Shown: one piece after another, positions 1 through 11,139 of the stretch
How positions within the stretch are numbered: position 1 is the stretch's first letter
Layout: each line of letters starts with the position of its first letter
NCBI GenBank assembly: GCA_009602725.1
Contig: WELB01000173.1
Location: forward strand, 93,890 to 150,761
Origin: Spirogloea muscicola
Taxonomy: Eukaryota; Streptophyta; Zygnematophyceae; Spirogloeales; Spirogloeaceae
Reading direction: 5' to 3'
DNA: 56,872 nt
Position numbers and translations under genes: made by a program
Notes under the pieces: model-generated
What the model was told of the DNA's origin: nothing
What the model saw: only the letters and a program-made list of their open reading frames with translations
Database searches by the model: none

Positions 1-5
1 CGGTG

Positions 6-1731
6 ATGGACGCGGCGGATGGCCGCCTGCTGCGCACGCCGGGCGAGGCGCTGGGATCCGCCGCGGAGTACGCCGCAGGCGCCGGCACCCACGTCCGCGG
101 CGGCCTCATCGCCTCCGTTGTCGGCGTCCAGCGCGCCGTCCCGCCGCCCGACGGCGCCACCGACCAGGCACGAGCCGCCGCCGCCGCCGCCGCCGACGCC
201 GGCTCCGCCGCCGAGGCCTCTGATTGCGCGGAGCTCGCCTGGCAGCGGCCCGTGCTGGAAGTGGTGAGCTCGCGCCGGCAGTCCGGGGTGCCCACTCCTG
301 GCGCCGTGGTCACTGCCAAGGTGCGCCTGCGGCGGCAGCACGGCGCCTCGCCCGCCGCCTTGAAACCCTACCCCTGAATCTCAAACCCCTACCACCCTGA
401 CCCATACTGCAAGCGCCATGACCACACCAGCACAGAGCCGGTGACAGCGAGCCGAGCTTCGGCCGCCGTGGCCGGCCGCCACCTGCAGCGCCGCTGCCGC
501 CCTCTCCACGTGGCGAGACTAACCAAGGAGCTTGTAGCCGCTGAAGCACGTCCCAGGGTTGTCCTGCGGCTGCCGCAGATCACAAGGGTGAACCCACGGG
601 TAGCGTCCGCCCAGATCCTGTGCATCGGCAGTCAGGCCGTCACCGACTTCTTCACCGGAAGCATCAGGTCGGCTCTTTGCCCAGGCGTCCGAACGTGTGG
701 GAGGCCCCGTCACAGACAACCCGAGCTTTTTTGCTGTGCATTGTCTCGTGTCCAGGCTTTGTTCCTGGGTGTACAGGGGAAGCTTGTTACTGAAGTGGAG
801 GCATCTGTGCTCAGTGGCGTCTGAGCTGAGGCTGACGTTGTGAGGGCGCTGCGAGATCTGGGCGGAAGCACCACTGTGTATCTTTCAGTGCATCGTACTC
901 TGCGCCTCCTGGCCTGCGCCTCGTTGGTTGAAATGGTGTGCTCAAGAGTCCAGGTGTGGCCGGGCTTGAAGTGGCCCGCCTCTTCCAGCAATGCAGCAAG
1001 AGTCCACTCATTTTCAGCTCAAGAATGTCCGCACAGACAGCAGGACGTGAGGGCGACTGAAGTTGACAAGGTGGACTTACATACATCCTTCCGGCCAGGA
1101 GACATTATTCGAGCGCAAGTTGTATCCTGAAGTCGGCAATCCGGTCTCGGCTGCTCCAGTTGCAGCCTGCCGCAGGCTTGCATCCTGAAGTGCTAAGAGC
1201 CAAGCTTGGTGTTGCGGATGGTATCCCAGCAAGACCGTCTTGGAGGCTGCGTGTCTTGCAGTCATCTCTGATGAGAATCTGCGCGCAGATGTGGCATCCT
1301 GACTTCAAATGCAGCTCTCCCTTGGTGACGCTCGAGCGTACTACCTCTCGACGGCAAAGAATGAGCTAGGGGTTGTCTACGCAAAAAGCTTGGCGGGTAT
1401 GCTGGTCTGCCGCCGTGCATTCTAACTTCTTCAGCTTGAGCATCGACACTTTTAGCCGGTCTTTGTTGTCCACCGGGACTGTCTGCACGTTTCAGGGCAT
1501 GACATCATCAAGCAGTTTGTGTGAAGCTGGTGTATGCCATAAAAAACCTTAATATAGGCCCCCAAAAGGAAGTTGTTCAGGGCCTTGGTTGGGGCGACCC
1601 TCGCATGACTCTGATGCATGCATAGCCTCTGTGGGGGTGCAGGGGGTGTGATGGTTCCTGTGAGCTGGCAAGAGATGCAGTGCCCCATCACCAACCAGAG
1701 GGAGCCCCGCAAGGTTGCCAAGTCTTTGTGA
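6..1731 (+). CDS. CSL4: Exosome complex subunit CSL4 (EXOSC1-like), five exons
   Basis: CSL4 is a cap subunit of the RNA exosome, binding RNA through an S1 domain and helping feed substrates to the 3'-5' exonuclease core in nucleus and cytoplasm. The reading frame is recovered by splicing 6-320, 579-667, 1037-1121, 1315-1396 and 1643-1731, all with GT/AG borders and matching phases. It gives an N-terminal EAL..AAEYAAGAGTHVRGG block, a long Ala-rich insertion, VVTAK/ITRVNPRVASAQIL at the start of the S1 domain, DVRATEVDKVDLHTSFRPGD, then AYYLSTAKNELGVVYAKS and the terminal VPVSWQEMQCPITN..RKVAKSL. Those blocks align with human and plant CSL4 in order, to the usual C-terminus. The start is the ATG at 6; only 5 bases of upstream DNA are present, so a further upstream start cannot be excluded. 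The Ala-rich stretch (around codons 60-75) is unusual. It converges on the sterol glucosyltransferase gene. Confidence 0.9.
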
Positions 1732-2285
1732 CCTATGACCGCAGCGGCTTCACTGAACTTCCGGCATTTACAGAGCACTTGTTGAGAAACCTTCAAGTAT
1801 AGGACGGACAGCGGAGATTTTTTATGCCATGCGGCATTCAGGTACTGTCATGAGGCCAACCATAATACTTGCACAGTATGACTTCCCAATGATGCAGCAG
1901 TATTCCATGCTTCATCACTGTTAACTGCGTAAATGGTCTGACATACTATCACTGGATTTGATGAGCATCAAGCTTCGGTGGATCTTAGTTGTCAATAACG
2001 TAACCCAAGCATGTTGCCCAGGAGTCTCAGAGAAGACCAGCTAGCATAGGGTAACCTCTATGTGAGCCTAGTGGAGCATCTTGGAGCTGTCCTGTTCTCC
2101 AGCTTGCGTCGTCATGAGCAGGGGAACATGGATGTCATCTATTTCCTGCCACTCTGACGCATTGATTACACATCTACATTGCAGCCTTGTCTGTTCACGA
2201 AGGACCAGAAAGCTGCTGCAAAACGGCCCAGAGGGGCAAGCACCTGCAGATGGAGCAAGCTCCCTCCATAAGCCTACACTGGAAT
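1732..2285. other. Convergent intergenic spacer
   Basis: This is the space between the stop codons of CSL4 and the sterol glucosyltransferase gene. It should hold both 3' UTRs. I see no conserved reading frame, RNA gene or repeat of the interspersed family in it. Confidence 0.6.
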
Positions 2286-5200
2286 CTATTCATGGACTGC
2301 GCTACACGAAATGCATGAGACAGCCTTCATGAGCTTATGTCTGATTGCCACGCGGCGCTGCCTCTTTGCCAGCCAGTCCTTGCTGTGGATTCCAGGTGTA
2401 ATGCCCTTGGGCAGGTGCTTGTGGAAGGCCTTGACAGCACCCCCCACGCCATCCTCCGTCTGAAGTTTCTCCGACATGACCGTAGCTGCCTCCTTCACCT
2501 TCAGCATATCAGCATAGAAGGAGCCTCAGAGTCGCAGACGGCATGCCTGCCGCAAGCAGCGCATCTGCGTCATTCCACAGATGACAAGCCAAGTCTGCGG
2601 CATTGCATCCAAATGTGAAAAGGGGGCCACTTAAGGCCGAAGACATCATACCTTGGGATCGAGCATGTACTCAATAGCGTGTACCAGCTTGTTGAGATTG
2701 AATTGGCCAATGGGAATAGGCTCAGGGCCAACACCAGTGGCATGACACCGGTCGCCCCAAAAGGGCTGGTCTCCAAAGAACGGCACGATAGTTGTGGGGC
2801 ACTGTAGCTACAGAATGCTAGTATGAGAGGCGATTTACGTGCCATCAGCATGACATCAGAGAACAAGCCAACACGTAAAGCAGGGTATGGCAAGGGAAAG
2901 AGGCAAGGAAAAAGGCAAAGAGGCAGGTCGCCTCATCAAGCTGATGAAGCAAACTAACCGCAGAGAGCAAGCCAGCTGCCGTTGTGCCGGCTCCACCATG
3001 GTGTACCTGCCAGCTCCCCAAAATTATTGACATGCTTGACTGCCATGCCACTTTTGTTCAGCTACTCTACAGGTGGTGTTCCATGGTCATTGTCTTGCGA
3101 AGTGGGACAAAGTCAGCCCTTACTAACCAATCAAAATCCTGCTGTTCTGGCTGCAATGACCTGACCGGGCCTACTCATTGACTTCAGCTTGTCAGGAGAA
3201 GAGATCTTAATATGTACCACTGCGAGGCACTGAGGAAAGAGCCAATCATGAGGGCAATTTCCAAGAAGATAGATATGCTCTGGAGGGTCGTCCACTGCAT
3301 GCAGCAGACAAGCTCACCTCATCGGTCAATAGTGGTGTCCATCAGATATATAGTCAACAGCCCCTTTAGTACTGCAAGAGTGCATGCGTGATCGTACAGC
3401 TGAAGTGCAGTGGTAGAGTCTAGCAAGCGAGGTAGCAGCACCACTTACTCTCGCCCAGCCCACCCCAGCCCTTCTGTATAATGCCTCGTTGACCTGTCTT
3501 TGTCAGGGCTTCAACAATAGTCTTGGTCATTCCAGTGGGGTCTTGCACTGGCTGATAATGCAGTGACAACGTGTAAAGGATGTCAGACCTTCTTGGTCAT
3601 GAGTTGGTCTTTGAGATGCACTTAAAGCAGATCAAACACAGCATCACAGGTGCAACAGTTTCTTACAACCTGCTATAAGCACTAGACTGCTGCAGCTGGT
3701 AATGAGCTGCACACAGAAGAATACAGGAAGGAACAACAAGCTGTACCAGGCTGCCAAAGCCAACATAGATAGGAGCAGAACCCTTTGCAAAGAAGGCCAT
3801 CAGATCTTCAGGGGGCTTATAATTTCCCGCGAGCTTCAAGAAGCAGAATCCCACAACATCAATGTGTGAACCCCAATCTGCATTACACATCACATATTGA
3901 ATTCAGTCACACTCAGGGCTGGTTTCACAACCAGACATCAACGTCAGCCGCTCCTCTTGTGAAGACAACAAAAACCAGCCCTCACCATTGGTACAAGTAC
4001 CTCAGCCTTCAGCTCAGTTCCAACTCACCCCAACCTCAACCAACTTGCAGAGAGAGAAGTACACCAGAATAAGAGGTCACAGCTTCCTCCTAGAACAAGA
4101 GCAAGAAAATATTGGCAGGAGACTGGGTGAATAAGACATTCCTCACCCTTGGGCTTGGGCGCTAGACTGGGACTCCAGATGTACCCCGTGGGCACCTTAG
4201 CATTGAGTACCTGCCCACCACTCAGATATGTGATGGGCTTGAGCCTCAGCTTCTTCTTTCTGAAGTTGTTGATGAGGTCACGGGAGCCCATCCAGAGGAG
4301 ATTGTCCACAACTGCATATGATAGCTGCAAAAGCCCATTGCCGGCGTCAGCAATGCCATGCACGTACATGGAGGAGGCAGCGCCGCTGTGTCCATGCTCG
4401 TTAACAACAGATGCAGAGATGGAGAGGAAGGGAAAGAGAGGAAAGCTCACCCTGTTCTCAAAGCCTGCAACTTGTGTAACTCGAGCCAATGGATGCGGAT
4501 ATGCTTTTGTGGCCCTGAACAGTATAACAACAAGAGTAGGCAACAAATTCTTGGGATGCACGTGGTAGTACCCTCCTTCTGGTTTATTTTTGCAATATTG
4601 AAATAAGAGTTACGAGCAACAGCCTGCCAGTGTGGTGGCCTTACGTCCAAGGCATCGTGAAGAAGACATGCAGTGGAATCTGCAGCTTCTCCGCGATGTG
4701 AATGTGACCTGATGCAGAATGCCACGTAATTACAGAATGTAAATTCTGCTCAGTGTACTAATCCAGTGAACTTTACAGCCATCATGCAAGAAATCATGGA
4801 GGAGATTAAGATCTGATCGTGGCTTGTCATCAGCAGTGTGGTACGCACCAAGAGTAGGGGGGTTGGCGAGAATAGCATCTGCAGTGAACGCTGCGCCGTC
4901 GACCTTGGCACCGAGTTCGACAGTGTCAGGCGCAGTGCATGCGTCCCAGGTGGAGTTGATGATAGCCTTGAGCTGCTTCCGCTGGACGTTCACCTCCGAC
5001 ACGGACGACGGCAGGAAGCCCTTGTTCTTGACCATGTCTGGTTTGCTCGCTCAGTCACAAAGCTTATAACATCAGACAGAGAAGGAGGGGCGGGGGCGGT
5101 GGGGGGTTGTGGGCGAGCACGCGAGCGCGAGAGCAAGCGAGCAAGAGGAGAGAGAGAGAGGGAGAGGGAGAGGGAGAGGGGCATTGAGAGAGGGAGGGAG

Positions 5201-6808
5201 GGAGGGAGGGAGGGAGGGAGGGAGGGAGGGANAGGGGAAGAGGGAGAGGGAGAGGGAGAGGGCGAGGGCGAGGGGAGGGGGAGAGGGAGAGGGAGAGGGA
5301 GAGGGCGAGGGCGAGGGGAGGCGGAGGGGGAGGCAGAAGGGAAGGCGGAGGGGGAGGGCACTATTGTGTATGGTCCACAGTAACTACGATGAAATTCGAC
5401 CGGAGTTGAAGGACGCACATCCAGCCAGGACTTTGGGGTCACCACCGAGGGGGTAAAACTCCAGGCCGCCCTCCTGCACAAAGTCGCGGAAGTTGCTGTG
5501 CGTTGCCAGGCGCACTCGGTGGCCGTGCTCCTGCTCCAGCCCTCCCCCACTTCTATGTCAGGACCAATGGCTGAGAGCCTGCAGGCTAGCTGGCCCGTTC
5601 ACTCGCACGCCACAGGAGGCAGGCATGCTGCTCGAGTGTATCATGCACCGACTGCCAGCAGCAATGACGGCATGCCACTGAGTGAGGGCCGCCGATGGCA
5701 ACCTGGAGCTTGTTGCCGATTGCAATGAAGGGCTGCACGTCGCCGCGCGTGCCGACAATGAGGATGCAAATGGTCAGCGGTGGCACGGTGCGCTGCTTGT
5801 CCTCGCCCTCTGCCTCCACAGGCTCCTCATCCTCTTCCTCGTCATACTCCTCCTCCAGGAAGCTCTTGGGGATCTTGCCAATCTTCAAGAGCTCTGCCGT
5901 GCCCATGCGGATGGTGTAGTCCGCCTGGACTACTGACTCCCTCATCAAGTCCTTGAGGACATTGGTCTGCAGATAGTGGTATGCACAGCATGCACGTGCA
6001 TCAGGCAGCAGCAGTGAAGGCGCCCTCGCCCGGAAGGCAACCAGCCAAGCTGATCGAGTAAAGCCTGCCTTCCTCTGCTGGCCAGTGGCTTTCAAGGCTG
6101 ACATGCTCAAATGTGCAGCCTGGCTGCATGCCCTGAGGACTAGAGCCGACAAGTATCGTGAAAGCACAGCACACAGGCAGGCCGTGCTGACACTGCAGTG
6201 ATCCGTCAGGCTTGACGACTGGAGCTCCGCACCATCTCCAAAGCGCGGTTCCGCTTCTGGCTGGACGAGAGGTGATAGCGCTGCTTGATGGATGTGGCCG
6301 TCGTGGAGGTGTTGTCCGGAAAGCGTGCTGCAAAGGTGCCGCGTGAGCAGCAGACGCAGCAGTCAGCACTGGCGTGCCTGCAATCGCACGGCAGCAGCTT
6401 CAGTCACCGCCTGCAGGGCGCGCCGCGGGTGCTGAGCCTGAGCCTGAGCGCTGTACCGGTGGCGGAGCGCACTAGGCCTTGGGCCGGCTTCTCAACCTCC
6501 GCGGGAGCAGTGAGAGCAGCGGCCGTGTCCTCCGTGGCGGCCGGCATGGAGGCCGTGCGCGCAATGGTCGCCGGCAGGTCGATTCCGGACAGCGTCGGCC
6601 GCACGGTGGGCTCCATTACGGGCGTCGGCGGATCGAAGACGGAGACGCGGCCCAGCGGGTCTGGCGCGGTGCTGCCGTCGGCATAGGCCGTGGACGACTG
6701 GGAGGGAAACGGCAGCGACGGCCTCTTCTTCGGCGCCGCCATGGCCGCGGCCAGCTGCGGGGGCAGCTCCGGGACCTTGGACGACGGTGCCGTGCCGTTG
6801 GTTTCCAT
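2286..6808 (-). CDS. Sterol 3-beta-glucosyltransferase (UGT80-type), multi-exon
   Basis: The family transfers glucose from UDP-glucose to membrane sterols to make steryl glucosides. The exons read on the minus strand in order: start at 6808 ([10 protein letters not shown], a Pro/Ser/Thr-rich leader); about 5966-5703 with [20 protein letters not shown], an acidic run ([19 protein letters not shown]) and the hallmark [18 protein letters not shown]; about 5545-5425 with [15 protein letters not shown]; 5035-4860 with [19 protein letters not shown]; 4561-4150 with a central domain; about 3840-3740 ([20 protein letters not shown]); about 3540-3450 ([19 protein letters not shown]); about 3300-2650 with the sugar-nucleotide-binding block ([12 protein letters not shown], then [13 protein letters not shown]); and a C-terminal exon ending at 2286. 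The GTRGDVQPF and [12 protein letters not shown] motifs are diagnostic of the GT1 sterol/MGT-like fold. The leader is plant UGT80-like, without an obvious PH/GRAM domain as in fungal enzymes. Exon borders inside 2.6-4.8 kb are approximate. One intron holds a long purine tract. Confidence 0.9.
5145..5365 (+). repeat. Purine (GA/GGGA)n low-complexity tract in an intron
   Basis: About 220 bp of almost uninterrupted purine on the plus strand, built of GAGA, GGAGGGAG and GAGGGAGAGGGC units, with an unresolved base at 5232. It lies between two exons of the sterol glucosyltransferase gene, as a pyrimidine run on the gene's sense strand. Reading frames across it (Glu/Gly/Arg or Ser/Pro strings) are artefacts of composition. 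Confidence 0.95.
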
Positions 6809-7199
6809 CGCGGGCGCGCGTCTAGTCGTGGCGCTGGCGGTCCGCCTGCAGGCCTCTCCGATCAGAGCGAGCCCCTGCCGCGGCGGCGTGAGGAGCCGGG
6901 AGCGGCTAAGTCAGCGCAGCGACGGCTGCCGCGGTCGCCTAGGGCGTCTGCGGGGCGCCGGAGGGCGCGGGCGCGGGGCGGGGGGCGCGGCGCAGCGACG
7001 CCATGGCTGGCGCGGGGGGCGCGCCAGGCGAGAGGGGGGGGCTTCCACAAGAGCTGCCGGGAAGGCGACCCGACGGGGGACTTTTCCATCTCCGCTCCCC
7101 CGTTTCCCAGTGTCCCACTCCGCTGCTCGGCCACCGGCCGTCTTGACGTCAGCCTGCCCCGACCGTTGTGTTCATCCGCGCATCTGATCTCACGGCAAA

Positions 7200-8900
7200 G
7201 AAGGACGCAAGGACGCGGCTATGCAGGCCAGCAAGTAGATAAAATGTGGCTGTCCCAAAGGAGGGCCAAGTGCTGTTGCAGAGCCAGCCCGAAGAAGATG
7301 ACAGGGTCCGAAAGCGGCCAAAAAGCGCTTTTCCAACGTTCGACCGGTAGGAAAAGGTTGTTTTGATAGGAAAGGTGGCTCTCCCAATGGGGGCAAGAGC
7401 TGTGAAAATAAGAGAAAAGTGGCTCTCCCAATGGGGGCAAGGGCTGTGAAAAGCCCGCCCGAAAAGAATAGGCAGGATAAACACTGAGCGACGACTAGAT
7501 AAGGGCCACAGATTAGAAAGACTAGCAGCCGGAAAAGAAACCGCCCGGAAAGCAATCCCCTTGACGACAGCCAGAGGCTGCAGCTAGATAGAGCACGGCC
7601 AGCTATGAAATGCTATCCCAGAAGGGAAAGAGAAAGCAAAAATAAGGTCCAAAGAAAGTGGCTTTCCCACAGGCTATCCCACTCTCCCCAAAAGGGCCGA
7701 AAGGCGCCAAAGAAGAAAGCGCGGCCAGAGTGACTGGTGGCTGGGAAAGGCCAGCCCAAAGGAATGGACAAGGTCTGAAGGAGCCGGAGTGCGAAGGACT
7801 AGGACTAAGAAATCAGCCAGGGAACGCTCAGTAAGCTCTAGTCAGCAGATGCAAGTCTGAGTGGCTGGCCGGCGGAAAGACGTCGCCCTAACAGAAGCCG
7901 GAGGCTACCGCCAAAGCACACTGCTATGCAAGAGCTATGCAAGGGACTCCATTCATATTTCTCTCATTTGCCTGGTTTCCACCCTCTAGTTACTTCGACC
8001 ACTCACAGACCTGCATTAGAAGTGGCTCTTCCAATGGAAATGGAGTGTGTATTAAGAGATGGAGGGCCTGTGTGGCCAAGTACGAAGGCAAGCATATCGA
8101 CAAAGGGGGCAAGGGCTGTAAACAGCCAGCCCGAAAAGATTCGACAAGCATTTATGATTAGAGATTATTGCCCCTGACCTGATGGCGCCCAGGTCAGCGA
8201 GCAAGACCTGTGAAACCGGGGGCAACCTCGGAGACAGCATTTCTGGCCCCTCCGAACCTTGTCAAATATCTTCGGCTGGCAGTTCACAAGCAAGCGCGGC
8301 CAGATTGACTGGGGACTGTTCACAGCCCGCACCCCCTTGGGGCCAGCCCAAAGTAATCTGCAGATAGCCGGAAGGAGCCATAACCACACAGCAAAGAGAC
8401 TACAGCGAATGGGAGCCTGGTAAGTAACCCCGAGTCAGCATCTGCAAGTCGGAGTAACTTTCAGCTGGGAACGAGAGAAGGGCTCGCCCGTTGAGGATAG
8501 GAGGCTGGAAAAGGCCAGCCCAAAAAAGATTGAGCAAAGTACAAGAAGGGGCCAGGGGAAGCACTCAGAAAAACAAGCACAAGAAGAAACTAAGCAGCTA
8601 CGAAGTATTAAGCAACCCCTGCTAAGCAGCCTCAGGTCAGAGAAACTTGGCTCCTGGAAAGAGGCACCCCGACGAGACCCAGAAGCAGCTGCCAGTACTC
8701 GGCCTGCTCGCGAAATGCAACTTTGTGAGCCAGGGAGCGTTGGAAGAGAGAAGGCGCGCGGGGCGCATGAAATGAAAAGGAGGCCAATTCAAGCCGACAC
8801 ATTGTCCAGGCAGAAAGGAGACAGACAGCCGCAGTCGGAACACCTGGGCAAGCGACCCGGCAGCGTTGAAGCCGGGGCAGCTCCACCTCCGACACTTATT
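7200..8900 (-). mobile_element. Mosaic of 5'-truncated retroelement 3' ends (minus orientation)
   Basis: A chain of short fragments, each readable on the minus strand as an ORF end plus 3' tail. Two tandem copies of a tail (GTGGCTCTCCCAATGGGGG on plus) lie at 7375-7445. A hairpin tail (GGCTGGGAAAGGCCAGCC on plus) is at about 7737-7757, another at 8503-8522. C-terminal signatures are visible on the minus strand near 7830-7860 (DLHLLTRAY-stop), 8410-8450 (DLQMLTRGY) and 8600-8640 (DLRLLSRGC). A different tail containing GAATTGGCCTCC and the GC-rich end GCGCCCCGCGCGCC lies at 8751-8815. No piece is long enough to encode a complete domain. The block fills the spacer between the divergently transcribed sterol glucosyltransferase and oligoribonuclease genes. 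Confidence 0.7.
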
Positions 8901-8911
8901 GCTGGCCCACG

Positions 8912-9470
8912 GTGGCGATGGAAAACTCTTTCATCATACCAATCCTCCGGAGGGCCAACGGACTCCACACGCGCCGTGTCGACTTGGTGGCGTCCACGCA
9001 GGGCGGCGGCGCGCGCATCATCGCTGACGTGGTCACCACTGATGTGGTCGACCGCTCCAACCCGGGGCTCTCTGCCTCGCGGGCTGGCCACGCTGCGGCG
9101 AAGGCTGCTCGCAGCAAGGCAGCCAAACACGCCGACCACCCGGCTGCAGATGCGTTTGTCCCCCTGGCCGTGGACGTGCACGGGGCTCACGGGTCCCAGT
9201 AGCTCGACCTGCTGGCCAGGCTTGCGCGGCGCGCTGTGTCCCTCAGGCGCGGTGAGCCGGCTGACTTCCACGCCGCTGGCTCGTGGGCTCAAGTGTATCG
9301 TATGAGATTGTCAGTATCCCTTCAGCGGTCCATGGCCCACGCTCTGCATCTGCGTGCTGGCCGTGCTCTCGCTGCGGTCTCCGGCTTTCGTTAGGGGGAT
9401 AGTTTTCCGGCAGCTAGTCTGTCGGATCTGAGGCTCCTCACTCGTAACTACCGAATGATCCATCCTCCCC
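8912..9470 (+). pseudogene. Retroelement ORF C-terminus, nuclease-like family A (broken)
   Basis: This is the longest family A copy. It reads RRANGLHTRRVDLVAS, ARIIADVVTTDVVDRSNP, AAAKAARSKAAKHADHP, FVPLAVDVHGAHGS, then an in-frame TAG at about 9200. In the same frame it continues LDLLARLARRAVSLRRGE, AAGSWAQVYRMRLSVSLQRS, a second stop after VSGFR, and SDLRLLTRNY. The order R-x-D, DVVTTD, K..KH and VHG..G resembles the restriction-like (PD-(D/E)XK) endonuclease region at the C-terminus of RT-encoding elements; that assignment is inference. The upstream RT is missing. The left edge abuts a truncated minus-strand fragment of the same family (GFNAAG near 8860). Confidence 0.65.
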
Positions 9471-9549
9471 CTGTTCTGACATAGCATCTTCAGGCCCCTT
9501 CGTAGCTGCTGAACGCTTGTAGGCCCCTCCGCACCTTTCGTAATTCGCT

Positions 9550-10060
9550 TTGGGCTGGCTTTTCGCATCCCTTGCCCCCATTGGGAGTGCCACTTCTTCT
9601 GCCACGCAGTGGGCGGTGCAGAACAAAGAAAGCTGCAGCACTCTTCCGATTACCCCCAATGCGATCAGCTCCTGCCAGCGGCAGTCGACATCTTTGGCTG
9701 TTTGGGTCCTCGTTTACACACACTCCTTCAAAATATTGCCAATCTAGGCTACACACGACGTGCAGATGTGTTTCCGGTTGAGATGGGCTTGCCAGCTGCA
9801 TATCTGTCGTTCTTGCGTCGACGAGTTTCGGCCTGTTTGCAGCGTGCTCAGGCTAATGCTTTGCACCAGAAAGCTGGGCGAGCTCTAGTTGGTGGCAGAA
9901 GGGCTCCGTATCTGACATCTAGTATTCAGGCATCGATTGGCGACCTTGATGTTTTCACCCGTGGTTACTGAGCGGGTCAACCTGCTGTAGGTCATGTAGG
10001 TCTTTGATGTGCTTGCCATTGTACTTGGCCATTTGGCCCTCGTTTTTATCACTTACACGA
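9550..10060 (+). pseudogene. Retroelement ORF C-terminus, family B, with 3' tail
   Basis: After a tail fragment at 9550-9600, a single open frame from about 9640 to 9971 reads LPAAVDIFGCLGPRLHTLLQ, NIANLGYTRRADVFPVEMGL, PAAYLSFLRRRVSACLQRAQ, ANALHQKAGRALVGGRRAP and SIQASIGDLDVFTRGY-stop. The layout parallels family A (nuclease end, arginine-rich helix, TRGY-stop), with little sequence identity. Downstream is its tail, ending around a GGCCATTTGGCC hairpin (10028-10040). Three more copies lie at 18.65, 27.3 and 31.5 kb. No RT or start region is present, so it is a 5'-truncated insertion. Confidence 0.65.
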
Positions 10061-10860
10061 ATGTTCCTTCCGGACCCTGCCGGGGATTGATGGCCTGGCG
10101 GGCAAGCCGCTGCAGAAGGTCCAGCCAGCGACTGCCAAATGCCCCTGCACGTTTACTGCCTAAACAAAAGCTCGTCCGATTGGATAGCATGGCTGTGAGA
10201 CGCCAGCCCAAAGGAAGGGACAAGGTCTGAATGAGCCAGATGGCGCAAATAGCAGGATACTAGTCTCCAAGACGTCGGCAAATGGGCTCTCAATATTTTT
10301 ATAGCCAGCGCCACGAAAACATCGCCAGCTGGGCGATCAGCATCTTCCCGCTCCTTGCCACTGTCTGCCGTGCCGACCACGTGCCCTGCTTTCGACGCCG
10401 ATTTGGTGCGGTTGGTTGGTGCCCCAAAGAGAGAGTGCTCGTCCGTAGGGAAGAGGAGCTGGCAACGCCAGCCCAAAAAATGAATGGACAATGTCCAAAG
10501 CCAGAAGGAGAAGGTGCCGAAAAAGTACTACACTACAAAACACAATGCAGAGGGAAGCTCAGTACCCGCGAGTGACTTACATCAAATCAGAGTAGTTCGC
10601 TGCAGGGAAAGAGGCACTGCGCCGAGTGCCAGAGGCAGCAGCCATAGTACGGCCTGCTCGCGTGTGGACGGCGTAGGCTTACTGAGAGTGGGCAAGGGCT
10701 GTGAGCCACTTTCTTGTGAACAGCCGGCCCGGAAAGAGGAAAGGAGAAGAAAGAGCTCGCCTATAGAGACGAGGGGCTGGCAAAGCCAGCCCAAAAAGAA
10801 TGGACAATGTCCAAAGCCAAAGAAAGAAGTGCCGAAAAAGGACTACACTTGAATGAGTTG
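10060..10860 (-). mobile_element. Minus-strand retroelement fragments with hairpin tails
   Basis: On the minus strand this contains a family A scrap (WLDLLQRLARQAINPRQG near 10080-10130), further decayed nuclease-like sequence (FVALAIKILRAHL around 10300), hairpin tails at 10457-10474 and 10773-10792, and TGGACAATGTCCA just beyond both hairpins. A decayed VTRG signature lies near 10570. At least three separate truncated insertions are stacked head-to-tail. Confidence 0.6.
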
Positions 10861-11139
10861 ACAAGGTCCGGAAGGTGCCAGAAGGACAAGAAGGGTGGGT
10901 GAAGATTACATAAACCTTCTATTTTCCTGTCCCGCCTACATAGCCCAACGGACTGCAGGCCTCCCCACAGTCCGGCCACACAGGCCGGGGTGGAAGACTC
11001 GGTACCGGCGATTTCACGTTAATGACTAACCACGAATTGCAGACGGCTATCAATGGTCTACTACCGTCTACCCATCCGTCAGCCACCGCCAAAGGCTATC
11101 GTGAGCGGGCTATTGTCCACGTCAACATCAACGTCAACA

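Noticed and set aside
4838-5456. Glu/Gly/Arg-rich frames around the purine tract
   Set aside because: Low-complexity translation of an intronic (GA/GGGA)n run.
6479-7366. 295-codon plus-strand frame
   Set aside because: Antisense of the first exon and 5' flank of the sterol glucosyltransferase gene, running into retroelement tails; no family similarity.
8912-9470. Family A frame as a host gene
   Set aside because: In-frame stops, a missing start region and multiple diverged, frameshifted copies in both orientations show a transposable-element remnant.
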